Origin: Vibrio syngnathi
GTDB taxonomy: Bacteria > Pseudomonadota > Gammaproteobacteria > Enterobacterales > Vibrionaceae
Assembly (NCBI RefSeq): GCF_002119525.1
Contig: NZ_CP017916.1
Location: 1,860,001-1,924,000 of the forward strand
Length of the DNA stretch: 64,000 nt
Direction of reading: 5' to 3'
Made by a program: the position numbers and the translations under genes. The notes beneath the pieces are model-generated. The model made no database searches. It worked only from the letters and a program-made list of their open reading frames with translations, and was not told where the DNA came from. Each line of letters opens with the position of its first letter. Position 1 is the first letter of the stretch. Positions 38,454 through 48,300 of the stretch are shown in pieces.

Positions 38454-38591
38454 TGACAATTTTTCAAACGGAGTAAGATTAAGGTCAATATCGAATAAAA
38501 TTGAAAATAGCACTTATAATTTATTTATATTTAGATACAATTCATTCCTCAAACTGATCCTGTGTTTCACGCTAATTATTGAGCAATCACT

Positions 38592-40274
38592 GTGAATATC
38601 GACGTTGTCTTGCTGTTAAAACAAAATCCCATTCTTCTCATCTTTGTTGTGTTATCTATTGGTCTCGCCATTGGTAAAATTCGTTTCGGTAGCCTCCAAC
38701 TTGGAAATTCAATCGGTGTTCTGATTACTTCTCTTATCATGGGACATCTTGGTTTTTCCTTTAACGCCGACGCTCTCACGATTGGTTTCATGCTCTTCAT
38801 TTACTGTGTAGGTATTGAAGCTGGCCCCAACTTCTTCGGTATATTCTTCAGAGACGGTAAGCATTACCTCATTCTTAGCCTCGTTGTACTTTCTACTGCC
38901 ATTGCCCTTACTTATTTTTGCAGCGAATATTTAGGTCTTGGTTTCGGACTTTCCGCCGGCATGATGGCGGGAGCACTAACTGCAACACCAATATTAGTTG
39001 GTGCGCAAGATGCACTCAATTCAGGTTTAGCTGAAGTACCAAGAAACATGGACCTGGGTCTGGTTATAGAAAACCTCTCTGTAGGTTACGCGATGGCTTA
39101 TTTAGTCGGCTTAATCAGTATGATTATGTTTGCCCGCCTTATTCCAAAGCTCCAGAAAGTAAACCTACACGATTCAGCAGAACAAATAGCTCAAGAGCGC
39201 GGCTTAGGCACCTCTGGTCAGCGTAAGGTTTACTTACCCATTATCCGAGCTTACCGCGTAGGACCAGAGCTAATTACCTGGACTGATGGCAAGAACCTTC
39301 GTGAGCTTGGCATCTATCGCCAAACTGGTTGCTACATCGAGCGGATTCGACGTAATGGTATTCTTGCCCACCCTGATGGCGATGCCATTCTGCAAGAAGG
39401 CGATGAAATCGCATTAGTTGGCTTCCCTGACAGCCACGCTCGTCTTGACCCAAGTTTCCGAAACGGCAAAGAAGTTTTTGACCGTAACCTTCTCGACCTA
39501 CGAATCGTTGAAGAAGAGATCGTCGTTAAAAGTGACAACATCGCGGGTAAGCGTTTATCTGACTTAAACTTATCCGAATACGGCTGTTTCCTTAACCGCG
39601 TAGTAAGAGCTCAAATTGAAATGCCGATGGACTTAAACATCGTACTTTCTAAAGGTGATGTACTACAAGTCAGTGGTGAAAAGAGCCGTGTTCACGGCCT
39701 TGCTGAAAAAATTGGTTTCATCTCGATTCACAGCCAAATGGCCGATTTGACGGCTTTCTGTAGCTTCTTCATTCTGGGGATTTTGTTTGGTTTGATCACC
39801 ATGACATTTGGCCAAGTCTCATTTGGTTTAGGTAATGCAGTTGGTCTTCTTCTATCGGGCATCATGCTTGGCTTCTTACGAGCGAACCACCCTACCTTCG
39901 GTTACGTTCCTCAAGGAGCGTTGAATATGGTCAAAGATCTCGGTTTGATGTTCTTTATGGTCGGTATCGGCTTGAGCGCCGGTGGTAAGATATTTGAGCA
40001 TTTGACCCAAGTGGGTCCGCAAGTTATCGGGATAGCACTTATCGTGAGTGTACTGCCGGTATTCTTCGCCTACCTAGTTGGCGCTTACGCACTGAAGATG
40101 AACCGAGCTCTTCTTTTTGGAGCCATCATTGGCGCACGAACCTGTGCTCCGGCGATGGACATCGTAAATGACCACGCTCGCTCAACTATCCCTGCTCTGG
40201 GTTACGCGGGTACGTACGCGATAGCCAATATATTGATGACCTTAGCAGGTACTTTCATCATCATTATTAGTTAG
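38592..40274 (+). CDS. ybjL: AspT/YidE/YbjL-family transporter
   Basis: Inner-membrane antiporter-type protein of 560 residues. Two blocks of about five helices each (residues about 1-195 and 380-560) flank two TrkA-C (RCK-C) domains ([31 protein letters not shown] and the later [17 protein letters not shown]). It matches E. coli YbjL closely. The transported substrate is unknown; the family includes an aspartate/alanine exchanger. A GTG start is used. The grxA-ybjL order is the same as in E. coli. Confidence 0.93.
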   Translation: MNIDVVLLLKQNPILLIFVVLSIGLAIGKIRFGSLQLGNSIGVLITSLIMGHLGFSFNADALTIGFMLFIYCVGIEAGPNFFGIFFRDGKHYLILSLVVLSTAIALTYFCSEYLGLGFGLSAGMMAGALTATPILVGAQDALNSGLAEVPRNMDLGLVIENLSVGYAMAYLVGLISMIMFARLIPKLQKVNLHDSAEQIAQERGLGTSGQRKVYLPIIRAYRVGPELITWTDGKNLRELGIYRQTGCYIERIRRNGILAHPDGDAILQEGDEIALVGFPDSHARLDPSFRNGKEVFDRNLLDLRIVEEEIVVKSDNIAGKRLSDLNLSEYGCFLNRVVRAQIEMPMDLNIVLSKGDVLQVSGEKSRVHGLAEKIGFISIHSQMADLTAFCSFFILGILFGLITMTFGQVSFGLGNAVGLLLSGIMLGFLRANHPTFGYVPQGALNMVKDLGLMFFMVGIGLSAGGKIFEHLTQVGPQVIGIALIVSVLPVFFAYLVGAYALKMNRALLFGAIIGARTCAPAMDIVNDHARSTIPALGYAGTYAIANILMTLAGTFIIIIS

Positions 40275-40314
40275 CGCCTGCTTGCTTAAAAAAACAGCCA
40301 AGCTTAGATATTTC

Positions 40315-40352
40315 AAATGCACTAATTCATCTTTGGGTTAGTGCATTTTTTA
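40315..40352 (+). terminator. Terminator of ybjL
   Basis: Stem AAATGCACTAA / TTAGTGCATTT with an 11-nt loop and T run. Confidence 0.9.
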
Positions 40353-40395
40353 TTACTTCTCCTCAGCTTTTAACGCATCCAAAGTCTGCTCTTTA

Positions 40396-40413
40396 AATCT
40401 CTTCGCATCTCGT
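40396..40413 (-). repeat. Dispersed repeat, copy 1
   Basis: The minus strand reads ACGAGATGCGAAGAGATT, identical over 18 bases to 60483-60500 on the plus strand. Flanks are also similar (T/GACGAG upstream, AAGAGC downstream). It lies in a gap between convergent genes. Confidence 0.7.
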
Positions 40414-40481
40414 GACTCGTATCCCGCATCTGCTTTTATTTTTCCATGTCTGCTTTTAATCTCTTCCCTCAAACGACAGAC

Positions 40482-40513
40482 AAAAAAATAGGCGCTCAGT
40501 GAGCGCCTATTTC
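40482..40513 (-). terminator. Terminator of fabV
   Basis: Perfect stem ATAGGCGCTCA / TGAGCGCCTAT without loop bases, giving a T7 run on the minus strand. Confidence 0.9.
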
Positions 40514-40534
40514 GTTTTTATTCGATTGTTTGAA

Positions 40535-41737
40535 TTAGATATCAGCTACATCAAATTCAACAGCTGGGTTAACGTCAGCTTCGTAATCAACGCCTTCAAC
40601 ACCGAAACCGAACAGCTTCAAGAACTCTTCTTTGTACTCAACGTAGTCAGTCAGTTCTTTCAGGTTTTCAGTTGTGATTTGAGGCCATAGGTTACGACAA
40701 TGCTCTTGAATGTCGTCACGAAGTTCTAGGTCGTCTAGACGTAGACGGTTCACTTCGTCAACTTCTGCTGCGCTACCATCTTCTTTGTATAGACGTTGGC
40801 TGAACATACGGAAGATCTGTTCCATACAACCTTCGTGAATACCTTCTTCACGCATCTTCTTGAACACCATAGCGATGTAAAGAGGCATAACAGGAATCGC
40901 AGAACTTGCTTGAGTAACAACAGACTTAAGAACAGCAACGTTTGCAGTACCGCCAGTTTGGCCTAGTTTTTCGTTTAGCGCTGATGCTGCACGATCTAGA
41001 TCCATCTTAGCTTTACCTAGCGCGCCATCCCAGTAGATTGGCCACGTTAGCTCAGTACCGATGTAGCTGTAAGCAACAGTCTTACAACCGTCAGCTAGAA
41101 CACCCGCTTCAGAAAGTGCGTTGATCCAAAGTTCCCAATCTTCACCGCCCATTACAGTAACAGTGTCTTTGATCTCTTCTTCAGTAGCAGGCTCAACGCT
41201 TGCTTCAATGATCGCATCTTTGTTTGTATCTACCGCTGTAGATGTGTACGTTTCGCCGATAGGCTTAAGAGCTGAACGAATTACTTCGCCAGTCTCTGGC
41301 ATTTTACGCACTGGAGACGCCAGTGAGTACACAACCATATCGATCTGACCTAGATCTTCTTTGATCAGGTCAATTGTTTTCTGTTTTGCTTCGTTAGAGA
41401 AAGCATCGCCGTTAAGGCTTTTTGAATACAGGCCTTCTTCTTTAGCTAGCTTGTCGAACGCTGCTGAGTTGTAGAAACCAGCTGTGCCAGTTTTTTTCTC
41501 AGTACCGGCTTTCTCGAAGAAAACACCGATAGTAGAAGCGCCGCCACCAAATGCTGCCGCAATACGTGAAGACAAGCCGTAGCCACTTGAAGAGCCAACA
41601 ACTAGTACACGTTTAGGTGCGTTTGCGATTGGGCCTTGAGCTTTTGTGTAAGCAATTTGTTCTTTTACATTAGCTTCACAACCGACTGGATGTGTTGTAG
41701 TACAGATGAATCCGCGAATTCGAGGTTTGATGATCAT
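40535..41737 (-). CDS. fabV: Trans-2-enoyl-ACP reductase FabV
   Basis: Last step of each fatty-acid elongation cycle: NADH-dependent reduction of enoyl-ACP. FabV enzymes resist triclosan and were first described in V. cholerae. The start [20 protein letters not shown], the nucleotide-binding [21 protein letters not shown] and the catalytic Tyr235-x8-Lys ([11 protein letters not shown]) are conserved. I chose ATG 41737 (400 aa) rather than 41743 because other FabV proteins start MIIKP. It lies next to fadE and the PsrA-like regulator, forming a fatty-acid block, but has its own unit. Confidence 0.97.
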   Translation of the reverse strand: MIIKPRIRGFICTTTHPVGCEANVKEQIAYTKAQGPIANAPKRVLVVGSSSGYGLSSRIAAAFGGGASTIGVFFEKAGTEKKTGTAGFYNSAAFDKLAKEEGLYSKSLNGDAFSNEAKQKTIDLIKEDLGQIDMVVYSLASPVRKMPETGEVIRSALKPIGETYTSTAVDTNKDAIIEASVEPATEEEIKDTVTVMGGEDWELWINALSEAGVLADGCKTVAYSYIGTELTWPIYWDGALGKAKMDLDRAASALNEKLGQTGGTANVAVLKSVVTQASSAIPVMPLYIAMVFKKMREEGIHEGCMEQIFRMFSQRLYKEDGSAAEVDEVNRLRLDDLELRDDIQEHCRNLWPQITTENLKELTDYVEYKEEFLKLFGFGVEGVDYEADVNPAVEFDVADI

Positions 41738-41905
41738 ATTCAACTTCCTTAAAAAATCAGGTTAAGGATAAGAGTTTCGTGCGCAAATGGCATCTAATTT
41801 CTGTAAAAATGTGGTGAAAATGCAAGTGGTTGGAGCACTCAACTGATATTTGCTGACTAAGTCGCCATTTGTTAACGCTTCTATTGAGACTTCTACGACA
41901 AAAAC

Positions 41906-41934
41906 AAAAAAGGCACCTGATTAGGTGCCTTTTA
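41906..41934 (-). terminator. Terminator of the fadE-type gene
   Basis: Stem AAAAGGCACCT / AGGTGCCTTTT with a short loop; T run on the minus strand. Confidence 0.9.
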
Positions 41935-41946
41935 TCATTTCTTTAT

Positions 41947-44229
41947 CTAAGCAACGCTATTTAGCTTAGGTTTTAACTCTTTTCGCGTCAAAGTTTCACT
42001 AAAGTCATGACTGAAGTGGTCAACTTGAATCGCTGTGTAGCGTAGTTTATCAGCAGCAACAATTTGGTCGACTTCTTCTTGTGTCAGAACATCAGCAGCA
42101 AGTGCTTGAGCCAATTTATCCGCCAGCAAGCCTTTACGAGCCACTTTGCCCTCTTTCACTGCGTTGAAGATCTTACGCTCCAAAGGTTTAATGCTATACA
42201 TCGCATTGAAAGCATTCTCCATAAGGCCAACACTATCATCTTCCTCTTTGCCAATGTAACAAAGGTGAGTCAGACGTTCACGGTGTGCACCTGGAGTCAT
42301 CAAACTCTCTGCTAGTTGAACTGTTAGGTTATCACTCGGTTTTTCGAAGTGGTTACCAACAGGGAAAACTAGACCTTTAAGTACTTTACCAACCATCTTG
42401 TTCGGGAAGTTACGGTACGCTTCTTGTAACGACTTAGCCGCGTTGTGGAAACAGTGCTGAACTGCGTAGTGTACGTAGTCTAAGTCAGCTTGTTGACGAC
42501 CTTCGTCTTCATACTTTTTAAGTGCAGCAGATGCCATATATAGGTAACTTAGACCATCACCCAAACGTGCAGAGATAAGCTCTTTACGTTTCAGTTCGCC
42601 ACCTAGCGTCAGCATTGCGAAATCCGCACTGACTGCAAGCGCACGGCTTAAACGAGTCAGGTCTTGGTAGTAAGGTTTTGTTGGGCCGCTCATGTCGGCT
42701 TTAATGAACTTAGAGCCTGTTAGTGCCGCACCAAAAGCACCGAAGGTGTTTTTAGTTGCGTGTGAGATGTGCTTGAACAACAAGCTATCAAAGTCTTTTG
42801 CACCTTGCTTCTCGTCTGGGTTCGCTGCCGCTTCCATTTCGCTCAATACGTATGGGTGACAACGTGTCGCACCTTGACCGAAGATCATCAGGTTACGAGT
42901 TAGGATGTTCGCACCTTCTACTGTGATAGCTACTGGAATACCTAGGTAAGGTGCAGCCAAGTAGTTCATTGGGCCATCTTGAATTGCACGACCTGAATGG
43001 ATATCCATTGAGTCATTCAGAATAGTACGAGCCATCTCTGTCATGTGATACTTCGCGATAGCCGTTACGATACCCGGCTTCTCTTTCATATCAAGTGAAG
43101 TGGTTGTCAGTGTACGAGTCGCTTCTAATAGATACGTTAAACCACCAATACGGCCTAAGCTCTCTGCAACACCTTCAAATTTACCAATCGACATACCGAA
43201 TTGCTTACGAACATAAGCGTATGCGCCGGTCGTTTTCGCTGTTAGGTGGCCCATCGCCGTGCCCAGTGCGGGTAATGAGATACCACGACCTGCAGACAGA
43301 CATTCCACCAGCATACGCCAGCCTTTACCTGCGTAATCTGCGCCACCGATTAGCCATTCCATAGGAATAAATACATCGTGACCGCGTGTTGGACCATTCA
43401 TAAACGCAAGACCAAGTGGATCATGACGCTCACCAATCACAACACCTTCGTGGTCTGCCGGGATAAGCGCACAAGTGATACCAATGTCTTCTTTGTCACC
43501 CAGTAGCTTTTCTGGATCGTGCAGTTTGAAAGCCAAACCAAGTACCGTTGCTACTGGTGCTAGCGTAATGTAACGCTTGTTCCAGTTAAGTTTGATACCT
43601 AGTGTCTCTTTACCTTCGTGCATGCCCATACACACAGTGCCGACATCAGGGATACCACCCGCATCAGAACCCGCTTCAGGGCCTGTTAGTGCGAAACAAG
43701 GGATATCTGTACCGTCAGCAAGACGTGGTAGCCAGTAGTCTTTTTGATCTTGAGTACCGTAGTGAGACAGTAGCTCGCCCGGACCAAGAGAGTTTGGAAC
43801 CATTACCGAAACCGCAGTACTGATACTACGAGTCGCTATCTTGGTTACGATTGTAGAGTTGGCGTGTGCTGAAAATTCACGACCACCGTACCCTTTCGCG
43901 ATAATTAGCGAGAAGAAACGCTCTTTGCGTAAGAAGTTCCAAACTTCCTCTGGAAGGTCTCGGTCTTCTTTCACAATTTTGTGGTCATCAAGCATAGCGA
44001 GCAAAGTTTCAAGTTCATTATCCATGAACGATTGCTCTTCTGCTGTGAGCTGAGGTTTTGGGTACTGGTGAAGCTTAGTGAAATCTGGTTTACCAGAAAA
44101 CAGCTCTCCGTCCCACCACACGCTACCCGCTTCCATCGCTTCTTTCTCGGTGCTAGATAGTGGTGGTAGTACTTTTTTAAAGAGTTTAAAAGCTGGGTCA
44201 CTTACCCATTTTTGTCTTAGAGAGCTCAT
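41947..44229 (-). CDS. fadE: Acyl-CoA dehydrogenase, FadE type
   Basis: First step of fatty-acid beta-oxidation: FAD-dependent oxidation of acyl-CoA to enoyl-CoA. The 760-residue protein has the long FadE architecture: an N-terminal acyl-CoA dehydrogenase core (ALTGPEAGSDAG...TLAPVATVLGLAF), the VEGANILTRNLMIFGQGATRCHPY region and a C-terminal DUF1974 domain. AAAGGA precedes the ATG at 44229. It lies 55 bases downstream of the PsrA-like regulator on the same strand, so probably cotranscribed and regulated by acyl-CoA. Vibrios often have a second FadE, so the symbol covers one paralogue. Confidence 0.93.
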   Translation of the reverse strand: MSSLRQKWVSDPAFKLFKKVLPPLSSTEKEAMEAGSVWWDGELFSGKPDFTKLHQYPKPQLTAEEQSFMDNELETLLAMLDDHKIVKEDRDLPEEVWNFLRKERFFSLIIAKGYGGREFSAHANSTIVTKIATRSISTAVSVMVPNSLGPGELLSHYGTQDQKDYWLPRLADGTDIPCFALTGPEAGSDAGGIPDVGTVCMGMHEGKETLGIKLNWNKRYITLAPVATVLGLAFKLHDPEKLLGDKEDIGITCALIPADHEGVVIGERHDPLGLAFMNGPTRGHDVFIPMEWLIGGADYAGKGWRMLVECLSAGRGISLPALGTAMGHLTAKTTGAYAYVRKQFGMSIGKFEGVAESLGRIGGLTYLLEATRTLTTTSLDMKEKPGIVTAIAKYHMTEMARTILNDSMDIHSGRAIQDGPMNYLAAPYLGIPVAITVEGANILTRNLMIFGQGATRCHPYVLSEMEAAANPDEKQGAKDFDSLLFKHISHATKNTFGAFGAALTGSKFIKADMSGPTKPYYQDLTRLSRALAVSADFAMLTLGGELKRKELISARLGDGLSYLYMASAALKKYEDEGRQQADLDYVHYAVQHCFHNAAKSLQEAYRNFPNKMVGKVLKGLVFPVGNHFEKPSDNLTVQLAESLMTPGAHRERLTHLCYIGKEEDDSVGLMENAFNAMYSIKPLERKIFNAVKEGKVARKGLLADKLAQALAADVLTQEEVDQIVAADKLRYTAIQVDHFSHDFSETLTRKELKPKLNSVA

Positions 44230-44284
44230 AGTTCAGATCCTTTTGTTCACTATATTGTTTGTGAATATTTTGCTTTTTATTGTT

Positions 44285-44914
44285 TTATTCTTTTGCTGAC
44301 ATGCCAGCGGCCAAATATGGAATGAGAATATCGACCACTGCCTTAGCATCTATCTTTCTGTCATAGTCATTCTCTGCAATTTCTATCAGAGCCTGGCTAG
44401 ATGCCATGGTGAATACACAAGTCCCTAGGGTGAAGTGCAATCGCCAAAATAACTGTTCTTGAGTGAGATTCGGGTTGGCTTTCATTACTGAGCTGGTAAA
44501 CAGAGTCAGTACTTCGCTGTAGCGAGTGGTAATGAACCAACGCAAGTGACCTTGCACATCCGTATAACCTCGACCGATGAGTAACATAAATCGACTCGTA
44601 CCATTTGGCCTTACATCATTCAGTGCTCTTAGCGGCTGTCTCAGAGACTCAAACACGTCACTCATAGAATACGTTTCGTTCAAATTTAAGTTCACTAAAG
44701 CGTCTTGCAGTGCAGGCATAAATGCTTCTAAGTAACGATTGAGTACCGCACGAACCAGAGTCTTCTTATCGCCAAAGTGGTAGTTCACTGAAGCAAGATT
44801 GACATTGGCTTTACTCGTAATGGTGCGTAAAGAGGTGTCATTAAAACCGTGCTCAGCAAATAAGCCTTCAGCCACATCTAAGATTTTGTCTTTGGTTGTA
44901 CTTCTTGGTGCCAT
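44285..44914 (-). CDS. TetR-family regulator, PsrA-like
   Basis: A 209-residue repressor with an N-terminal TetR helix-turn-helix (ILDVAEGLFAEHGFNDTSLRTITSKANVNLASVNYHFGDKKTLVRAVLNRYLE) and a C-terminal ligand domain resembling PsrA, which senses long-chain acyl groups in Pseudomonas and Shewanella. The adjacent fadE gene supports a role in beta-oxidation control. ATG 44914 is preceded by GAG at 8 bases; a GTG at 44923 is also in frame. A palindromic site just upstream could be its autoregulatory operator. Confidence 0.88.
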   Translation of the reverse strand: MAPRSTTKDKILDVAEGLFAEHGFNDTSLRTITSKANVNLASVNYHFGDKKTLVRAVLNRYLEAFMPALQDALVNLNLNETYSMSDVFESLRQPLRALNDVRPNGTSRFMLLIGRGYTDVQGHLRWFITTRYSEVLTLFTSSVMKANPNLTQEQLFWRLHFTLGTCVFTMASSQALIEIAENDYDRKIDAKAVVDILIPYLAAGMSAKE

Positions 44915-44929
44915 TTCAATCACTCGTAT

Positions 44930-44943
44930 TAAACAACTGTTTG
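44930..44943. promoter_or_regulatory. Candidate PsrA-type operator
   Basis: TAAACAACTGTTTG, with AAAC-N4-GTTT as inverted repeat, lies 17-29 bases upstream of the TetR gene start. PsrA boxes have the form CAAAC-N2-4-GTTTG. The assignment is inference. Confidence 0.5.
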
Positions 44944-45084
44944 AAATATACGCTTAGAACATTTATTTAACAAGCAAGCAACATCACATTTTCACAAATT
45001 GGTCGTACCAGTTATAAGCATTACGTTCTAAGCGATTGAATAGAGACGCGTTTAATTAAAAAGAGAAAATTAATGAATTTTTGG

Positions 45085-45114
45085 GGAACTGAAATGGCAA
45101 TCGAGGGTCATAAA
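45085..45114 (+). promoter_or_regulatory. Probable sigma-E promoter of vrrA
   Basis: A -35-like GGAACT at 45085-45090 and a -10-like TCATAAA from 45108 are separated by 17 bases, the geometry of RpoE promoters (GGAACTT-N16-TCnnA). Transcription would start near 45118-45121. Confidence 0.65.
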
Positions 45115-45117
45115 TTA

Positions 45118-45250
45118 AGTAGAAAACAGAGTATTTAGATGTTTAACAGGCCGTCAAACTTGTTTCTCACTGTTTTCTTAATTACTGCATTTTCCTTATT
45201 AACTCCTATACTTGTATCCGCCCAAACCGCGTTGGTTTGGGCTTTTTTTT
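45118..45250 (+). ncRNA. vrrA: Small RNA VrrA (probable)
   Basis: A sigma-E-type promoter, a pyrimidine-rich body with no gene, and a very strong terminator (stem GCCCAAACC / GGTTTGGGC, then T8, 45220-45250) define an RNA of about 131-133 nt. In V. cholerae the sigma-E-dependent Hfq-binding RNA VrrA is about 140 nt and, as I recall, lies next to the fadE/TetR genes downstream of fabV. That RNA represses ompA and other outer-membrane protein mRNAs during envelope stress. The identification rests on promoter, size, terminator and synteny, not on an alignment. Confidence 0.75.
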
Positions 45251-45288
45251 GTCTAAGATCACGGTATTTTTTTAGGTTAATAGTAGAC

Positions 45289-45328
45289 ACAAAAAAGCCC
45301 TCGAAACCGAAGGCTTTCATTACATCAA
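45289..45328 (-). terminator. Terminator of the adhesin gene
   Basis: Read on the minus strand: arms AAGCCTTC / GAGGGCTT (one G-T pair) then a T6 run, just beyond the stop at 45353. Confidence 0.75.
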
Positions 45329-45352
45329 AGTTCAAAGCATTTCACGATCCTA

Positions 45353-48300
45353 CTAGGCAGCATCATTTTTGATTAACTCGGCTAGCACCGAAAGATCATT
45401 GCCGAGATCAACCGAAGCTCCCATTTCCGTTGCAATACCTTCAACCACTATGGTTTGAGTATCACTGCCGCCATTGATTGGAATCGATAGTGCTATATCG
45501 TCTCCATCAACAGACACTTCAATCATGCCAAGCAGCTCGGTCATTTGAGTTTCATCTTGTGGGTCTTCAAGTAGATCATTGAGGTCAATCAGATCACTGG
45601 CGCCCTCCGTATAAAGCTCAAAGTCTTTAATGATATCGGTCCCATTGTCGAGCGTAGAGTCTAGCCAAGTGAAGATGTTGTCTCCGCTATCTCCAATCAG
45701 AAGATCGTTGCCTGACTCGGCATACAAAGGTTCATTACTCGCTGCACTAATAACGTTATATTGCTGCGGTTCTTCGATATCTATGGTGACCGTCTCTACC
45801 GTGCTTTCTGCGCCATTAAAGTCGACCGCGACATAATCAAACTGCGGGTCTTCAGTTACCGCCTCGTTACCTTGGACATAGCGTAACTCCCAACTGCCCC
45901 CTGTCGATGACAACTCCATTCCAACGATCGGATTATCTGGTGATGAATAACTAAAATCATAAAGAAGTTGGCTATTTCCGGTGTCTCCTGGGTCTTTCTG
46001 ATACTGCTCTGTATGCGTTGTACCATCAGCAAAGGTATAGAGTACTTCAACATAAACATTACTATTGGTGTTAAATGAACCACCCAAACCATCTAGACCA
46101 AAATCAACGACCCCTAATGGATTATTCGTAAAATCGAGGACTAAGGTCTCCTGTTTGTTCATACCTCTACCATCGGTATCACCAATACCAAAACCGACAT
46201 GAGACTGTTCACCTTGATACTGTTTCAAAGGTTTATTATTGTTGTCTTCAATCGTAACCGTAATCGTATTGCCGTTATCTAGGGTAATAAGTCTCTCGGT
46301 TGGCGACACCGCGACGCCCCAATTATAGAAACCATCAACGAGCTCTGGCATATCGTCAGGGTCACCACTGAAGCCCATTTCAAACATTTCTCCTGGCCCG
46401 GCAACGAAGCTGATATTATTTGGGACAAACAACACACCGTTGTCGACGTCAGACTGCACAATTTCTCTCGTGACGCCATTTTCATCGGTATACAAAAGGC
46501 TGCCGTTGGTTGGCAAACTTTCTATCCGAATATTAAGTGGAATGTCATCATGATCATCTTCTATATCTGAGATGTAATCTGGCATGCCGCCATCTTCAGA
46601 ATCGAAGAGGATAGGTATAATCGCGTCCTCATCATTAACGACCGTAAAGCTGGTCGCTTCAGGTGCGTCATTGACACCATTGATTGTTATCTCGATAACA
46701 TGCTCTACACCATCGATGGCGGTGACGACATATCGCTCAATAACCGTGTCGTCATCGTTCAAGTATTGAACCGCATCGTTATCAACGACATAACTCCATG
46801 CCCCTTCAGGAGTAATCGTTAACATTCCTAGTGCAAGTGCATAAGTAGATCCGACAGGAGTAAACACGCCATTAGGTTTAAATGCAGGCATGTCACTCGT
46901 GTCGACGTCAGTAATCGTTAAAGTACCAGACACCGAGAGTTCGTTGGTATCTTCATTGACATCGACGTCCTCTGTCACTTCTCCCACGTCAGAGTCACCT
47001 TCCCCAACAGTAATCTCAGATGGGTCATCGGCACCATTGATGGTGATGGTTACTTCACTTGTGGTTCCGTCAATCGCAGTAACCGTGTAAACCTCGGTGA
47101 CAAATTCATCGTCATCGAGATATTGCACATCATCGTTGTCGACGACGTAAGTCCATTCGCCATCGTCGGTAATGGTCAACATACCCAACGCAGTATCATT
47201 GGTCGAACCTTCAGGATTAAACGTTCCGTTAGGTTGAAAAGCCGCGACATCGTTAGCATCAACATCGGTAATCGTCAGTGTTCCCGTCGCCATCAAGTCG
47301 TTACTCTCAGGATCAACCTCAACATCCTCCGTCACCTCACCCATATCATTGTCACCTTGACCAACCGTAATCTCAGATGGGTCATCAGCACCGTTGATGG
47401 TGATGGTCACTTCGCTGGTGGTTCCGTCAATCGCAGTCACCGTGTAAACCTCGGTGACAAATTCATCGTCATCGAGATACTGCACATCGTCGTTGTCTAC
47501 GACATAAGTCCATTCACCATCGTCGGTAATGGTCAACATACCCAACGCAGTATCATTGGTCGAACCTTCAGGATTAAACGTTCCGTTAGGTTGAAAAGCC
47601 GCGACATCATTAGCGTCAACATCAGTGATCGTCAACGTACCAGATGTCGTGAGCTGGTCGGTTTCAGGGTTTACATCGACATCTTCTGTGACTTGTCCCA
47701 TGTCGGAATCACCTTCTCCGACCGTGATTTCGGATGGATCATCGGCACCATTGATGGTGATGGTCACTTCACTTGTGGTCCCATCAATCGCAGTCACCGT
47801 GTAAACCTCGGTGACAAATTCATCGTCATCGAGATATTGCACATCATCGTTGTCGACGACGTAAGTCCATTCGCCATCGTCGGTAATAGTCAACATACCC
47901 AACGCAGTATCATTGGTCGAACCTTCAGGATTAAACGTTCCGCTAGATTGAAAAGCCGCGACATCGTTAGCGTCAACATCGGTGATGGTTAGCGTACCTG
48001 ACGTCGCTAAGTTGTTGCTCTCTTGATCAACATCCACATCCTCAGTCACTTCTCCTGTGTCTGAATCACCTTCACCAACAGTTATATCAGATGGGTCATC
48101 GGCACCGTTAATAGTGATAGTCACTTCGCTAGTGGTACCGTCACTGGCTGTCACGGTATAAACCTCAGTAACGAATTCATCGTCATCCAAGTACTGAACA
48201 TCGTCGTTGTTAACTACGTAAGTCCAAGCACCATCAGGGTCGATGCTCAATACGCCTAGCTGTGATTCGTTTGTTGAACCTACGAGGTTAAACTCACCGT

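Noticed and set aside
45139..45372. A 77-codon plus-strand frame with a hydrophobic N-terminus
   Set aside because: It runs through the VrrA body, its terminator and the next terminator, so the peptide is a by-product of a small-RNA region.
47123..47992. A 289-codon open frame on the plus strand inside the adhesin gene
   Set aside because: It lies wholly antisense to the VCBS repeats, repeats with the same period, and exists because the repeat codons lack stops in that frame. No ribosome site or signal is seen.
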